64,000 bases of DNA, from NCBI GenBank assembly GCA_022376925.1, contig JAIOJX010000003.1:37439874-37503873 (forward strand), read 5' to 3'. Below are positions 23,021 through 33,900 of this stretch, one piece after another. The translations under genes and the position numbers were made by a program. Source of the DNA: Tragulus kanchil (Eukaryota; Chordata; Mammalia; Artiodactyla; Tragulidae). Numbering within the stretch: position 1 is the first letter of the stretch; each line of letters starts with the position of its first letter. The notes under the pieces were generated by a model. That model was given only the letters and a program-made list of their open reading frames with translations, was not told the origin of the DNA and ran no database searches.

Positions 23021-24179
23021 CGGTTGTCCTGTGGTAGGGGAGCAGAGGAAGGGGTAGATGATTCCAGAATGGAAGACACTAAGAAGCCAGAACTTGGTGA
23101 TCAAAAAATAAGAATGTTTTTGCTAGTGTACTAGGGCACCAGGGTCAGTGCTGTTCTGGTAAAGGTTTATTATTCAGTTCTCTGGGAAAAGATCCCTATT
23201 TGTAGTATTAACTAATGTTTATGAAATAAATACTTCCAATGTGGCTGATCATAAGCTATAGTGTGATATCAGTTGGCTCAAAATTTTTTGAAAGTTTGAC
23301 CTTTGACTCTGACACACTTCTGTGAACCAGATCCATCATTGGCCAGATAGGGGCTGAAATGTGCTGTGTGCATGTGTGTATGCTAGAATCACCCATTATA
23401 CATGGAAGTGGCTACATCTGTACAGTCTGATAGCCCAGGGTCTTGGAGATATTTAGACATTGATAGGTCAGAATATTGTGTGGCATCTCTGGTCAGTCTT
23501 TGACCTTACACATGATGTGTTGCAGGTAGTAACATTCTGAGCATGTGTTGGTGGGTACAATGTCATTGTGAGTTTTACTGACCTGTGAATTTCTCTGAGG
23601 ACTGACCAGGATGGTCTCAGGAGGTATGTGTCTCTGTGGCCAGTGGCAGCGTGTATTGTGTCCTGTTCTTATAGAACAAGTTACCAGCTTTTTTGTACCT
23701 CTAGGGAGACCTGTAGGCACTCCTGTGCATTCTAGTGTCATTAAGCATTTGTTCTAGATATGTTCTAGAAGCTTTGCATCTAGACATGTTCATGGTAAGG
23801 ATGCCCTGTGCTTTACATGCTATCTTCATTTCTGACAAAACGACACTCGTGTGGCAATCTGTCAACAAATGGTGAAGTGTGACTGCCAGTACACACTGAA
23901 TTCTGAGCAGTTCTAAGTTGTCCCAACAGACAGAGGACGGTCTTAAACATCTTCAAGAAGCACCACATCTTGGTGTTCCTGAAAGCACTACCTTCTATGG
24001 CTTGAAGGTGCAATCTTTGACTACAAGTATTCCCTGACACTGAAATTGACTGTGGCTGAGACCTATTTTTGGAGAGACAGGGAAAGGATGAGGTTATTCC
24101 AGCCAGATAGATCTAGATAGAATGTTATACACATCCGTGCTGAGTGCAAACCAATGGAGAACCTCAGCAAAAACCCGCA

Positions 24180-24325
24180 CAAGTTTTTGTACCACAAGTT
24201 TTTGTTCATTTGCACATTGTCTATGGCTGATGTGTGCTGCAGCTTGTGACAGAGGTTGCACAGCCTGCAAAGCCTGCCACCTTTCCTATCTGGCCCTTTG
24301 CAAAGAATTGTTTGAGTCCTTCCTG
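24180..24325 (+). mobile_element. hAT-type DNA transposon fragment, copy 1
   Basis: 'tttgttcatttgcacattgt', 'ctatggctgatgtgtgctgc', 'gacagaggttgcacagcctg' and 'tatctggccctttgcaaaga' follow the non-coding end of a widespread mammalian hAT family that ends in 'ctggccctttacagaaaaag'. Recurs at 25279-25424. The upstream 'ggccagataggggctg' may belong to it. Confidence 0.5.
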
Positions 24326-25278
24326 CTTCTCTGCTCCACTGCCTCACATTTTCTGTTTCCCGATTTTACGACTTCCATGTTGGTGATTATGCAAGGAGAT
24401 AGAGATGTTAGCTAATGTCTGGGCCTCACAAAATTTCATGGCCAGATAGGGGCTGAAATGTGCTGTGTGCATGTGTGTATGCTAGAATCACCCATTATAC
24501 ATGGAAGTGGCTACATCTGTACAGTCTGATAGCCCAGGGTCTTGGAGATATTTAGACATTGATAGGTCAGAATATTGTGTGGCATCTCTGGTCAGTCTTT
24601 GACCTTACACATGATGTGTTGCAGGTAGTAACATTCTGAGCATGTGTTGGTGGGTACAATGTCATTGTGAGTTTTACTGACCTGTGAATTTCTCTGAGGA
24701 CTGACCAGGATGGTCTCAGGAGGTATGTGTCTCTGTGGCCAGTGGCAGCGTGTATTGTGTCCTGTTCTTATAGAACAAGTTACCAGCTTTTTTGTACCTC
24801 TAGGGAGACCTGTAGGCACTCCTGTGCATTCTAGTGTCATTAAGCATTTGTTCTAGATATGTTCTAGAAGCTTTGCATCTAGACATGTTCATGGTAAGGA
24901 TGCCCTGTGCTTTACATGCTATCTTCATTTCTGACAAAACGACACTCGTGTGGCAATCTGTCAACAAATGGTGAAGTGTGACTGCCAGTACACACTGAAT
25001 TCTGAGCAGTTCTAAGTTGTCCCAACAGACAGAGGACGGTCTTAAACATCTTCAAGAAGCACCACATCTTGGTGTTCCTGAAAGCACTACCTTCTATGGC
25101 TTGAAGGTGCAATCTTTGACTACAAGTATTCCCTGACACTGAAATTGACTGTGGCTGAGACCTATTTTTGGAGAGACAGGGAAAGGATGAGGTTATTCCA
25201 GCCAGATAGATCTAGATAGAATGTTATACACATCCGTGCTGAGTGCAAACCAATGGAGAACCTCAGCAAAAACCCGCA

Positions 25279-25424
25279 CAAGTTTTTGTACCACAAGTTT
25301 TTGTTCATTTGCACATTGTCTATGGCTGATGTGTGCTGCAGCTTGTGACAGAGGTTGCACAGCCTGCAAAGCCTGCCACCTTTCCTATCTGGCCCTTTGC
25401 AAAGAATTGTTTGAGTCCTTCCTG
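25279..25424 (+). mobile_element. hAT-type DNA transposon fragment, copy 2
   Basis: Copy of 24180-24325 at an offset of 1099, with no difference seen. Confidence 0.5.
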
Positions 25425-25499
25425 CTTCTCTGCTCCACTGCCTCACATTTTCTGTTTCCCGATTTTACGACTTCCATGTTGGTGATTATGCAAGGAGAT

Positions 25500-25615
25500 A
25501 GAGATGTTAGCTAATGCTCTGATGGGAACCATATCACAATATGTAACTATATCCAGTCAACAAGTTGTACCCCTTAACTTTCTTCAATGTTATATGTCAA
25601 TTATATTTCAATTTT
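25500..25615 (+). mobile_element. L1 LINE 3' end fragment
   Basis: 'accatatcacaatatgtaac', 'caagttgtaccccttaactt' and 'atgttatatgtcaattatat' match the last ~100 bases of L1 3' ends. The second junction of duplication 8 lies at its left edge. Confidence 0.6.
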
Positions 25616-25631
25616 TAAAAAATGAGGTCAC

Positions 25632-25882
25632 TGGGGCTTCCTGGGTGGGTCAGCGGGTAAAGAGTCCTCCTTGCAGTGCAAGGAGCACCAATTTGATCCC
25701 TAGCATAGGAAGATCCCACATGCCACAGAGCGGCTGGACCAGTGTGTCCAATTGCAAGCCAGTGATCTGGAGTCCATGTGCCCAAAGCTGGTGCTCTGCA
25801 ATGAGAGAGACCACTGCAATGGGAGACCCACACAGGCCAAAGAATAAAGATAGATGAAAACAAATACAATAAAAAAGTTTTA
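25632..25882 (+). mobile_element. CHR-2/SINE2-type SINE
   Basis: Head 'ggggcttcctgggtgggtca', body 'gagcggctggaccagtgtgt', 'gcccaaagctggtgctctgc', 'agacccacacaggccaaaga' and an AAAT-type tail. An imperfect target duplication is visible: 'aaaaatgaggtcactg' before and 'aaaaattgaggtgactg' after. The mismatches suggest an older insertion. Confidence 0.8.
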
Positions 25883-25899
25883 AAAAATTGAGGTGACTG

Positions 25900-26405
25900 A
25901 ATAGGATAGCATATGTTGGATAGCATATGTACCTCTTTCTTCCTTGGGCTTTGTCTATGATGCTAATAAGAACAAAAGACAAATGATGAGTGATGGTCAA
26001 TGTTAAGTATGAAAGTATTCCTGTATTTAAAGTCTCTTTTGAAAAGAATAAGAACTTGGGTAGAGGAAACAAAAACAAAATATTGAATTTCATTAGTTTT
26101 AATTTTAGAGGAAAGAACAGATTTTTCTTTCTTTTGAAAAGTTCCCCTTTCTCAGAAACGGGAATAAACCTTGTACCTCTGAAAAAAGAACAGCCCTTTC
26201 CTTTCCTTTTTTTTTGGAGATGACTTTCTCAGCAATAGTTACCAGGTATGCTCTTAACAAGAGACATGGATATTGGCTACTTCCTCCGACAGTTCCAAAG
26301 TGAAAAACAAGTCTTCCACAAGTTCAGCCAAAGGGCAAAAGTGTCATTTCTTTTGGACATAAGACACCCTCCAAATGTTTGGATTAGGGTTGAACAACTG
26401 ACTAA
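25900..26405. other. Unassigned single-copy stretch
   Basis: No recognisable gene or repeat. A near-perfect short repeat 'gatagcatatgt' occurs twice at 25906-25931. Confidence 0.5.
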
Positions 26406-26406
26406 A

Positions 26407-26840
26407 GTGATTGTATTAGTTTCCTAGAATTGTTATAGTCAAGTACCACAAGCTGAGCAGCTTAAAACAACAGAAGTGTGTTATCTCATAACTCCGGAGG
26501 TTAGAGGACCAAAACTAAGGTGTTGGCAGGGAGCCTCTAGGGGACTATCTCTCCTTGTCCTTCCAGCTTTTGGTAGCTGCAGACTATCACCTATGAAGTG
26601 TTTCCCCATCCCTGCCTCGGTCTTCACTTGGTTATCTTCCTTTTGTGCTTCTGTCCCAAATTTCCTCCTTTTTATAAGGACACCTGTCATAGTGGATTAA
26701 AGGCCCATCCTAAGGGCCTGGTGTTAACTTGATTGCAGCTGCAGAGACCCTATTTCCAAATAAATTCATATTCCTAGGTTTCAGGAAGACCAAGACATCA
26801 GCATATCCTTGGGCCAGGACACAATTCAAGCCATAACAGT
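26407..26840 (-). mobile_element. MLT1-type LTR, antisense, copy 1
   Basis: Reads as the complement of an MLT1 LTR: 'gtattagtttcctagaattg', 'aagtaccacaagctgagcag', 'cttaaaacaacagaagtgtg', then 'cctttttataaggacacctg' and the end 'gacacaattcaagccataac'. Most of it (from 26508) recurs at 27641-27971 through duplication 9. Confidence 0.65.
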
Positions 26841-27360
26841 GACCAAATATTTATGAACTGTGGATACAAAAGGATGAATTGAAGCAACCACATTATCTTT
26901 CTTGGGAATCTAAATCTAAGCAAAACAGGAAGTTGGTTTTTCTTAAGGATGTCATGGATCAGGACTGTGACTAACCAGAGCCTTGTGCAAACTGAAATTG
27001 TAAGGAGGCAGAAAAGATATAAATAGGTGGAGAGAATAAAAGGGAGATGATGTGTATAGTGAGACAGGGACGAAGAGAGACAGATAGAAAGTAAATGAAT
27101 ATTTTTCGCACAGGTCCGATTCTTCAGCTGAGCACCCTGATATTTAAGGTAACTCTGCCCTTGGGATAACCCAGATGGCTTTGTCACTGGGAAACAAAAG
27201 AACTAAATGTTAATACCTGCTCATTGTCCAGAAGATTCAGGCAGATGGGCTCCGGTTGGAATGTGACAAGTGGGACAAGGCAGGAGAAAGTAAGGAATGA
27301 AATCTTCCAACTCCTTACCTTCCTGTTTTGCTTGTGCCTTGTTGCTTGTTTTTGTTTTCT

Positions 27361-27503
27361 GCCATGGATTCTCATAGAAGCAATAATGGAGTGGGTAGCC
27401 TATCCCTTCTCCACCTTCTCCAGGGATCTTCCCAACCCAGGAATTGAATCAAGGTCTCTTGCGTGCAGGCAGATTCTTTACCAGCTAAGCTACCAGGGAA
27501 GCC
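27361..27503 (-). mobile_element. Bov-tA SINE, antisense, truncated, copy 1
   Basis: Partial complement starting at 'gccatggattctcatagaag' and ending in the tRNA-head complement 'gctaagctaccagggaagcc'. Copy 2 at 28493-28637 has two extra bases that look like the correct form. Confidence 0.85.
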
Positions 27504-27640
27504 CTTGTAAAATCACACTGACTTTCAAATCCAGCTAGCACAAAGAATGAGGAAAAGCTTTTCTTGATACTATATCCCTTTATTAAGCCAGGCATTGCTC
27601 ATTCTCTTGGGCTCAGCTAGAGGAATACAAAGATATGTGA

Positions 27641-27971
27641 ACCAAAACTAAGGTGTTGGCAGGAGCCTCTAGGGACTATCTCTCCTTGTCCTTCCAGCTT
27701 TTGGTAGCTGCAGACTATCACCTATGAAGTGTTTCCCCATCCCTGCCTCGGTCTTCACTTGGTTATCTTCCTTTTGTGCTTCTGTCCCAAATTTCCTCCT
27801 TTTTATAAGGACACCTGTCATAGTGGATTAAAGGCCCATCCTAAGGGCCTGGTGTTAACTTGATTGCAGCTGCAGAGACCCTATTTCCAAATAAATTCAT
27901 ATTCCTAGGTTTCAGGAAGACCAAGACATCAGCATATCCTTGGGCCAGGACACAATTCAAGCCATAACAGT
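27641..27971 (-). mobile_element. MLT1-type LTR, antisense, copy 2 (cut at the junction)
   Basis: Second copy of the LTR at 26407-26840, missing its first ~100 bases because copy 2 starts inside it. Confidence 0.6.
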
Positions 27972-28492
27972 GACCAAATATTTATGAACTGTGGATACAA
28001 AAGGATGAATTGAAGCAACCACATTATCTTTCTTGGGAATCTAAATCTAAGCAAAACAGGAAGTTGGTTTTTCTTAAGGATGTCATGGATCAGGACTGTG
28101 ACTAACCAGAGCCTTGTGCAAACTGAAATTGTAAGGAGGCAGAAAAGATATAAATAGGTGGAGAGAATAAAAGGGAGATGATGTGTATAGTGAGACAGGG
28201 ACGAAGAGAGACAGATAGAAAGTAAATGAATATTTTTCGCACAGGTCCGATTCTTCAGCTGAGCACCCTGATATTTAAGGTAACTCTGCCCTTGGGATAA
28301 CCCAGATGGCTTTGTCACTGGGAAACAAAAGAACTAAATGTTAATACCTGCTCATTGTCCAGAAGATTCAGGCAGATGGGCTCCGGTTGGAATGTGACAA
28401 GTGGGACAAGGCAGGAGAAAGTAAGGAATGAAATCTTCCAACTCCTTACCTTCCTGTTTTGCTTGTGCCTTGTTGCTTGTTTTTGTTTTCTG

Positions 28493-28637
28493 CCATGGAT
28501 TCTCATAGAAGCAATAATGGAGTGGGTAGCCTATCCCTTCTCCACCTTCTCCAGGGGATCTTCCCAACCCAGGAATTGAATCAAGGTCTCTTGCGTCGCA
28601 GGCAGATTCTTTACCAGCTAAGCTACCAGGGAAGCCC
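28493..28637 (-). mobile_element. Bov-tA SINE, antisense, truncated, copy 2
   Basis: Same element as 27361-27503 within duplication 9. Confidence 0.85.
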
Positions 28638-28774
28638 TTGTAAAATCACACTGACTTTCAAATCCAGCTAGCACAAAGAATGAGGAAAAGCTTTTCTTGA
28701 TACTATATCCCTTTATTAAGCCAGGCATTGCTCATTCTCTTGGGCTCAGCTAGAGGAATACAAAGATATGTGAA

Positions 28775-29149
28775 TACAAACACACACACATACTCTCTCC
28801 ATCCTTTGTGCTTCTCAAATTCACTTTTCAGTCTTGACTAGAATTTCCCCTTCAATGTATGTTTTGTAAAATATGAATAAACAATTCAGGTCAACAGGTC
28901 AACAAAAGACAAGATGATGGAAAAAATCAGATTTCATACTTTTAGGACACATGCTGATAGTTTCTGTGTGGGAAGCCTTGTCTCAAGTGTACCCTAGACT
29001 CACCCTTTGGGGTAGAGAACCCAGCCAGCTATGGGCTCAGGGTGTACTCTCTCTTACAACCAGAGATGAGTGTCACTTTATCCTCAGGAATCTGCATTTT
29101 AATATTTTCTGTGCTCTTGAGTACAATCCTCTTGCTCACTTATCAGTAC
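28775..29149. other. Unassigned single-copy stretch
   Basis: Short AC run at 28777-28790, then unassigned sequence. The part near 29040-29100 could be a remnant of a small DNA transposon, but I cannot name it. Confidence 0.4.
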
Positions 29150-29395
29150 AGTATAGTTCAGTTCAGTCACTCAGTTGTGTCTGACACTTTGTGACCCTAT
29201 GGACGGCAGCAGACTGAGCTTCCCTGTCCTTCACCATCTCCCAGAGCTTGCTCAAACTCATGTCCATTGACTCAATGATGCCATCCAACCAACTTGTCCT
29301 CTGTTGTCCCCTTCTTCTTTTGTCTTCTGTTTTCCCCAACATCAGGCTCTTTTCCAATGAGTTGTCTCTTCGCATCACGTGGCCAAAGAATGAGC
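29150..29395 (-). mobile_element. BovB (RTE) LINE 3' end, antisense
   Basis: 'gttcagtcactcagttgtgt', 'agcttgctcaaactcatgtc', 'tccaccaact'-like text and 'caatgagttgtctcttcgca' are the complement of the conserved BovB 3' end. BovB encodes the endonuclease/reverse transcriptase that mobilises Bov-tA SINEs; only the terminal piece is present here. Confidence 0.85.
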
Positions 29396-30477
29396 TGTTA
29401 TAGTGATGGCAAACTAAATCTGATCAATAGAAACAATCCTTTGGTTTGTGAGCTTTTCAAGAAGTGACTTTCATACTCTGTCCCATTAAAACTTCCTTAT
29501 ATCAACCGCCAGAAAGTCAACAAAATTTTTCTAGAAAGAATTTTAGTTCTCAGTAAGGCCTTTGCTTTTTTAGCCATTTTAAAGCTAAGTGGGAAATTTT
29601 TTATTCTTAAAAGCTATCAGGATGACAACTTTCCTCTTTGCTCTCTGAAGATAATGTCTTCCCTCTTGTTTTGTGATTCTCATCTTGTGGTACAGAGTCA
29701 AGTTGAATCCAAATCCTTTTACTTTTGAAAGCAATATTCATCTGAATGCCTGTACCCCTCAGTCTTAAACAATCGCTGTTTCAGATGGAAGCCTGATCCA
29801 TTTTATTGAGAAGCCTTCTACAAATTGCCCAAGTTCCTTTTATGTGAACCTTGACATACATTACTAGTGTGGTTATAAAGTCTTAACAATCATGTTATCT
29901 GTCAGGATCTAAGAGTGATATATGAATGTTGTCAAGTAGAAGATACATCTTCCTGGGAAAAAAAACTATATTAGGCAGTTGCCTGGCACATTTAAATCAG
30001 CCAGCAATGCTCATTTTGAGCACAAGGAGAATAGTTTCTATGTTTGGTAAAGCAAATTATGTGGTAAAATTCTCTATAACATATTGTGAAAAGTTCTCTC
30101 AGAACTGTTCCTGAGGAAATTAATTAGCTGATATCACATAAGGGACAAAAGTCAATATGACATCACCAGAAAGCATGTGAATAAAATCAGTAGAAAAGTA
30201 TTGATATTCCTTTTAGGCTATTAGGTGTATTCTTTATATGTTTAGGTTTTCATGTATTTCTCTTTTGTTGTTTATTTATCATGCTTAAGGTAAGAAATAT
30301 ATGACAAAATACAGCCCATACTTTCCATTTGCTGTGTTCCCTTTAAAAGAAGAAAAATGAAAGTAAAGAGTAAGATGTGATAATCCTCTCTAAAGAAACC
30401 TTCCTGGTGTCTTTTTGTGCAGATTGGATGCTACCTCATTAAGAGGGAAGGAGTAATTTCTGCATAATTAAATTTGC
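29396..30477. other. Unassigned stretch, duplicated from 29525
   Basis: No gene or named repeat. From 29525 onward it recurs at 30636. Confidence 0.5.
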
Positions 30478-31726
30478 TCTCTCCTCATGGCCCAGATGGT
30501 AAAGAATCTGCCTGCAGTGCAGGATACCCGGGTTTGATTTGTGGGTTATGAAGACCCCCCTGGACAAGGAAATGGTAACCCACTCCAGTATTCTTGCCTG
30601 GAGAATTCCATGGATTCTGTGGGTTGACAGGGTAAAAATTTCTAGAAAGAATTTTAGTTCTCAGTAAGGCCTTTGCTTTTTTAGCCATTTTAAAGCTAAG
30701 TGGGAAATTTTTTATTCTTAAAAGCTATCAGGATGACAACTTTCCTCTTTGCTCTCTGAAGATAATGTCTTCCCTCTTGTTTTGTGATTCTCATCTTGTG
30801 GTACAGAGTCAAGTTGAATCCAAATCCTTTTACTTTTGAAAGCAATATTCATCTGAATGCCTGTACCCCTCAGTCTTAAACAATCGCTGTTTCAGATGGA
30901 AGCCTGATCCATTTTATTGAGAAGCCTTCTACAAATTGCCCAAGTTCCTTTTATGTGAACCTTGACATACATTACTAGTGTGGTTATAAAGTCTTAACAA
31001 TCATGTTATCTGTCAGGATCTAAGAGTGATATATGAATGTTGTCAAGTAGAAGATACATCTTCCTGGGAAAAAAAACTATATTAGGCAGTTGCCTGGCAC
31101 ATTTAAATCAGCCAGCAATGCTCATTTTGAGCACAAGGAGAATAGTTTCTATGTTTGGTAAAGCAAATTATGTGGTAAAATTCTCTATAACATATTGTGA
31201 AAAGTTCTCTCAGAACTGTTCCTGAGGAAATTAATTAGCTGATATCACATAAGGGACAAAAGTCAATATGACATCACCAGAAAGCATGTGAATAAAATCA
31301 GTAGAAAAGTATTGATATTCCTTTTAGGCTATTAGGTGTATTCTTTATATGTTTAGGTTTTCATGTATTTCTCTTTTGTTGTTTATTTATCATGCTTAAG
31401 GTAAGAAATATATGACAAAATACAGCCCATACTTTCCATTTGCTGTGTTCCCTTTAAAAGAAGAAAAATGAAAGTAAAGAGTAAGATGTGATAATCCTCT
31501 CTAAAGAAACCTTCCTGGTGTCTTTTTGTGCAGATTGGATGCTACCTCATTAAGAGGGAAGGAGTAATTTCTGCATAATTAAATTTGCTCTCTCCTCATG
31601 GCCCAGATGGTAAAGAATCTGCCTGCAGTGCAGGATACCCGGGTTTGATTTGTGGGTTATGAAGACCCCCCTGGACAAGGAAATGGTAACCCACTCCAGT
31701 ATTCTTGCCTGGAGAATTCCATGGAT
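29525..31726. repeat. Direct duplication 10 (29525-30615 and 30636-31726)
   Basis: Offset 1111 at both ends. Copy 1 stops inside a Bov-tA SINE at 'gaattccatggat' and continues as a bridge of about 20 bases (30616-30635) before copy 2 starts. The uninterrupted SINE is at 31589-31785. Confidence 0.95.
30478..30615 (+). mobile_element. Bov-tA SINE, cut at the junction
   Basis: Head 'tctcctcatggcccagatgg' and body up to 'gagaattccatggat', then replaced by bridge sequence. The full-length versions are 31589-31785 and 32770-32968. Confidence 0.85.
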
Positions 31727-31785
31727 GGATGGGCTACAGTCCATGGGATCTCAAAAGAGTTGGACATGACTGAGCGACTAACACT
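31589..31785 (+). mobile_element. Bov-tA SINE, full length, copy 2 of 3
   Basis: Same insertion as 30478-30615, here continuing through 'ggctacagtccatgggatct' and 'ttggacatgactgagcgact'. It belongs to both duplication 10 and duplication 11, so it occurs three times. Confidence 0.9.
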
Positions 31786-31926
31786 TCTACTTTCTCTGAT
31801 ACCACTGTCAATTTATTTTGTTTCATATTTTTAAAAGATACTAAAAAATTATCTAGAACTTGCTTTTGAAAGACCCACCAAGTACCATACCAAACATTTC
31901 TTTCAGTGTGGATCTCAAGCTCTAAG

Positions 31927-31930
<4 letters not shown>

Positions 31931-31960
<30 letters not shown>
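31931..31960. repeat. GT microsatellite, 15 units
   Basis: Pure (GT)15. The duplicated locus at 33112-33143 has 16 units. Confidence 0.98.
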
Positions 31961-31965
<5 letters not shown>

Positions 31966-32004
31966 GCCTTTGATTTTGGGGAAAAACCAGGACTTCCACT
32001 GAAA

Positions 32005-32215
32005 AAGCAGAAGAACCCAGATTCTGGAGATGGAGTTCCTGGTTTCAAATCTTGACTCTACCACCAATTGGCTTTTTGACCCAGGGCCAGGCACATTATC
32101 TCTTTAATTCAGCTTCTTTATGTGTAAAATGAGATAATAATGTTGCCTTTCCTATAGGGTTGGAAGAGTGCCAGACAGAAGTGGGCATGAAGTGAGCATT
32201 CACTCTTCCTATTAT
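32005..32215 (+). mobile_element. MIR SINE fragment, copy 1
   Basis: 'ttcaaatcttgactctacca', 'ttatgtgtaaaatgagataa' and 'tatagggttggaagagtgcc' follow the MIR core in the sense orientation. Recurs at about 33188-33398. Confidence 0.65.
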
Positions 32216-32769
32216 TTGCATGTTGAATAGACAACCTGTTCCATACAGCAAACATTTGATCATGCACACTGAATCAACTAACAGAATAAAATGTGAATGG
32301 AACTCCCCCTCAGGTCCAGTATTGTGTTCTTTGAGAATAGTGTGTCTTGGTGTTGTATATTTTGGAGGCCTTATTTCATCTGTTTCCATTTTATACCTGT
32401 CAATGCAGACCATCAGCTTGTTGGAGAACTTCTAAACTGCACGAAGAGGATGAATTTCTGTGTTCCAGAAAAGCAGAGAAAAAAATTCTTCTATTGTAGG
32501 AAAAAACAAATTAAACAAACATGTCTGTAGAGATATCACCAAATTGGATGAAGCAATGTAATCTATTTCTACTCTGTGGTTCATCTAAAACAGGCAAATT
32601 GTTCTGGGGAGACCACACAGTACTACGTGGCTGCTTCCATGATATAAAAGATGATGCTCTCAGGAAACTGGTATACCAGATATTTTGGTTCTATTTTCAT
32701 GGTAATGTTTACAGTAGATCTGGTGCTCTCATTAAGAGGAAGGAGTAATTTCTGCATAATTAAATTTGC

Positions 32770-32968
32770 TCTCTCCTCATGGCCCAGATGGTAAAGAATC
32801 TGCCTGCAGTGCAGGATACCCGGGTTTGATTTGTGGGTTATGAAGACCCCCCTGGACAAGGAAATGGTAACCCACTCCAGTATTCTTGCCTGGAGAATTC
32901 CATGGATGGATGGGCTACAGTCCATGGGATCTCAAAAGAGTTGGACATGACTGAGCGACTAACACTTC
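32770..32968 (+). mobile_element. Bov-tA SINE, copy 3 of 3
   Basis: Third occurrence of the insertion also seen at 30478 and 31589, with the same private variants. Confidence 0.9.
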
Positions 32969-33107
32969 TACTTTCTCTGATACCACTGTCAATTTATTTT
33001 GTTTCATATTTTTAAAAGATACTAAAAAATTATCTAGAACTTGCTTTTGAAAGACCCACCAAGTACCATACCAAACATTTCTTTCAGTGTGGATCTCAAG
33101 CTCTAAG

Positions 33108-33111
<4 letters not shown>

Positions 33112-33143
<32 letters not shown>
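33112..33143. repeat. GT microsatellite, 16 units
   Basis: One unit longer than its duplicate at 31931-31960. Confidence 0.97.
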
Positions 33144-33148
<5 letters not shown>

Positions 33149-33187
33149 GCCTTTGATTTTGGGGAAAAACCAGGACTTCCACTGAAA

Positions 33188-33398
33188 AAGCAGAAGAACC
33201 CAGATTCTGGAGATGGAGTTCCTGGTTTCAAATCTTGACTCTACCACCAATTGGCTTTTTGACCCAGGGCCAGGCACATTATCTCTTTAATTCAGCTTCT
33301 TTATGTGTAAAATGAGATAATAATGTTGCCTTTCCTATAGGGTTGGAAGAGTGCCAGACAGAAGTGGGCATGAAGTGAGCATTCACTCTTCCTATTAT
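33188..33398 (+). mobile_element. MIR SINE fragment, copy 2
   Basis: Copy of 32005-32215 in the second half of duplication 11. Confidence 0.65.
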
Positions 33399-33900
33399 TT
33401 GCATGTTGAATAGACAACCTGTTCCATACAGCAAACATTTGATCATGCACACTGAATCAACTAACAGAATAAAATGTGAATGGAACTCCCCCTCAGGTCC
33501 AGTATTGTGTTCTTTGAGAATAGTGTGTCTTGGTGTTGTATATTTTGGAGGCCTTATTTCATCTGTTTCCATTTTATACCTGTCAATGCAGACCATCAGC
33601 TTGTTGGAGAACTTCTAAACTGCACGAAGAGGATGAATTTCTGTGTTCCAGAAAAGCAGAGAAAAAAATTCTTCTATTGTAGGAAAAAACAAATTAAACA
33701 AACATGTCTGTAGAGATATCACCAAATTGGATGAAGCAATGTAATCTATTTCTACTCTGTGGTTCATCTAAAACAGGCAAATTGTTCTGGGGAGACCACA
33801 CAGTACTACGTGGCTGCTTCCATGATATAAAAGATGATGCTCTCAGGAAACTGGTATACCAGATATTTTGGTTCTATTTTCATGGTAATGTTTATAGTAG

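Larger units (their letters stand above)
23340..25516. repeat. Direct duplication 8 (23340-24417 and 24439-25516)
   Basis: Offset 1099 at both ends and no difference found by eye over about 1078 bp. Copy 1 ends 'gttagctaatg' followed by a 21-base bridge at 24418-24438 that does not match the continuation after copy 2 ('ctctgatgggaacc'). Confidence 0.95.
26508..28774. repeat. Direct duplication 9 (26508-27641 and 27641-28774)
   Basis: Copy 1 ends 'gatatgtgaa' and runs directly into 'ccaaaactaagg'. Copy 2 has lost one G from each of two G-runs within its first ~35 bases (27659 and 27673). Copy 1 has lost a G and a C within its last ~220 bases (near 27422 and 27463). The net offset is unchanged at 1133. 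Confidence 0.95.

Noticed and set aside
23340..25516. CRISPR-like or regulatory repeat array
   Set aside because: There are only two long copies, with no short repeats separated by spacers, and the DNA is vertebrate.
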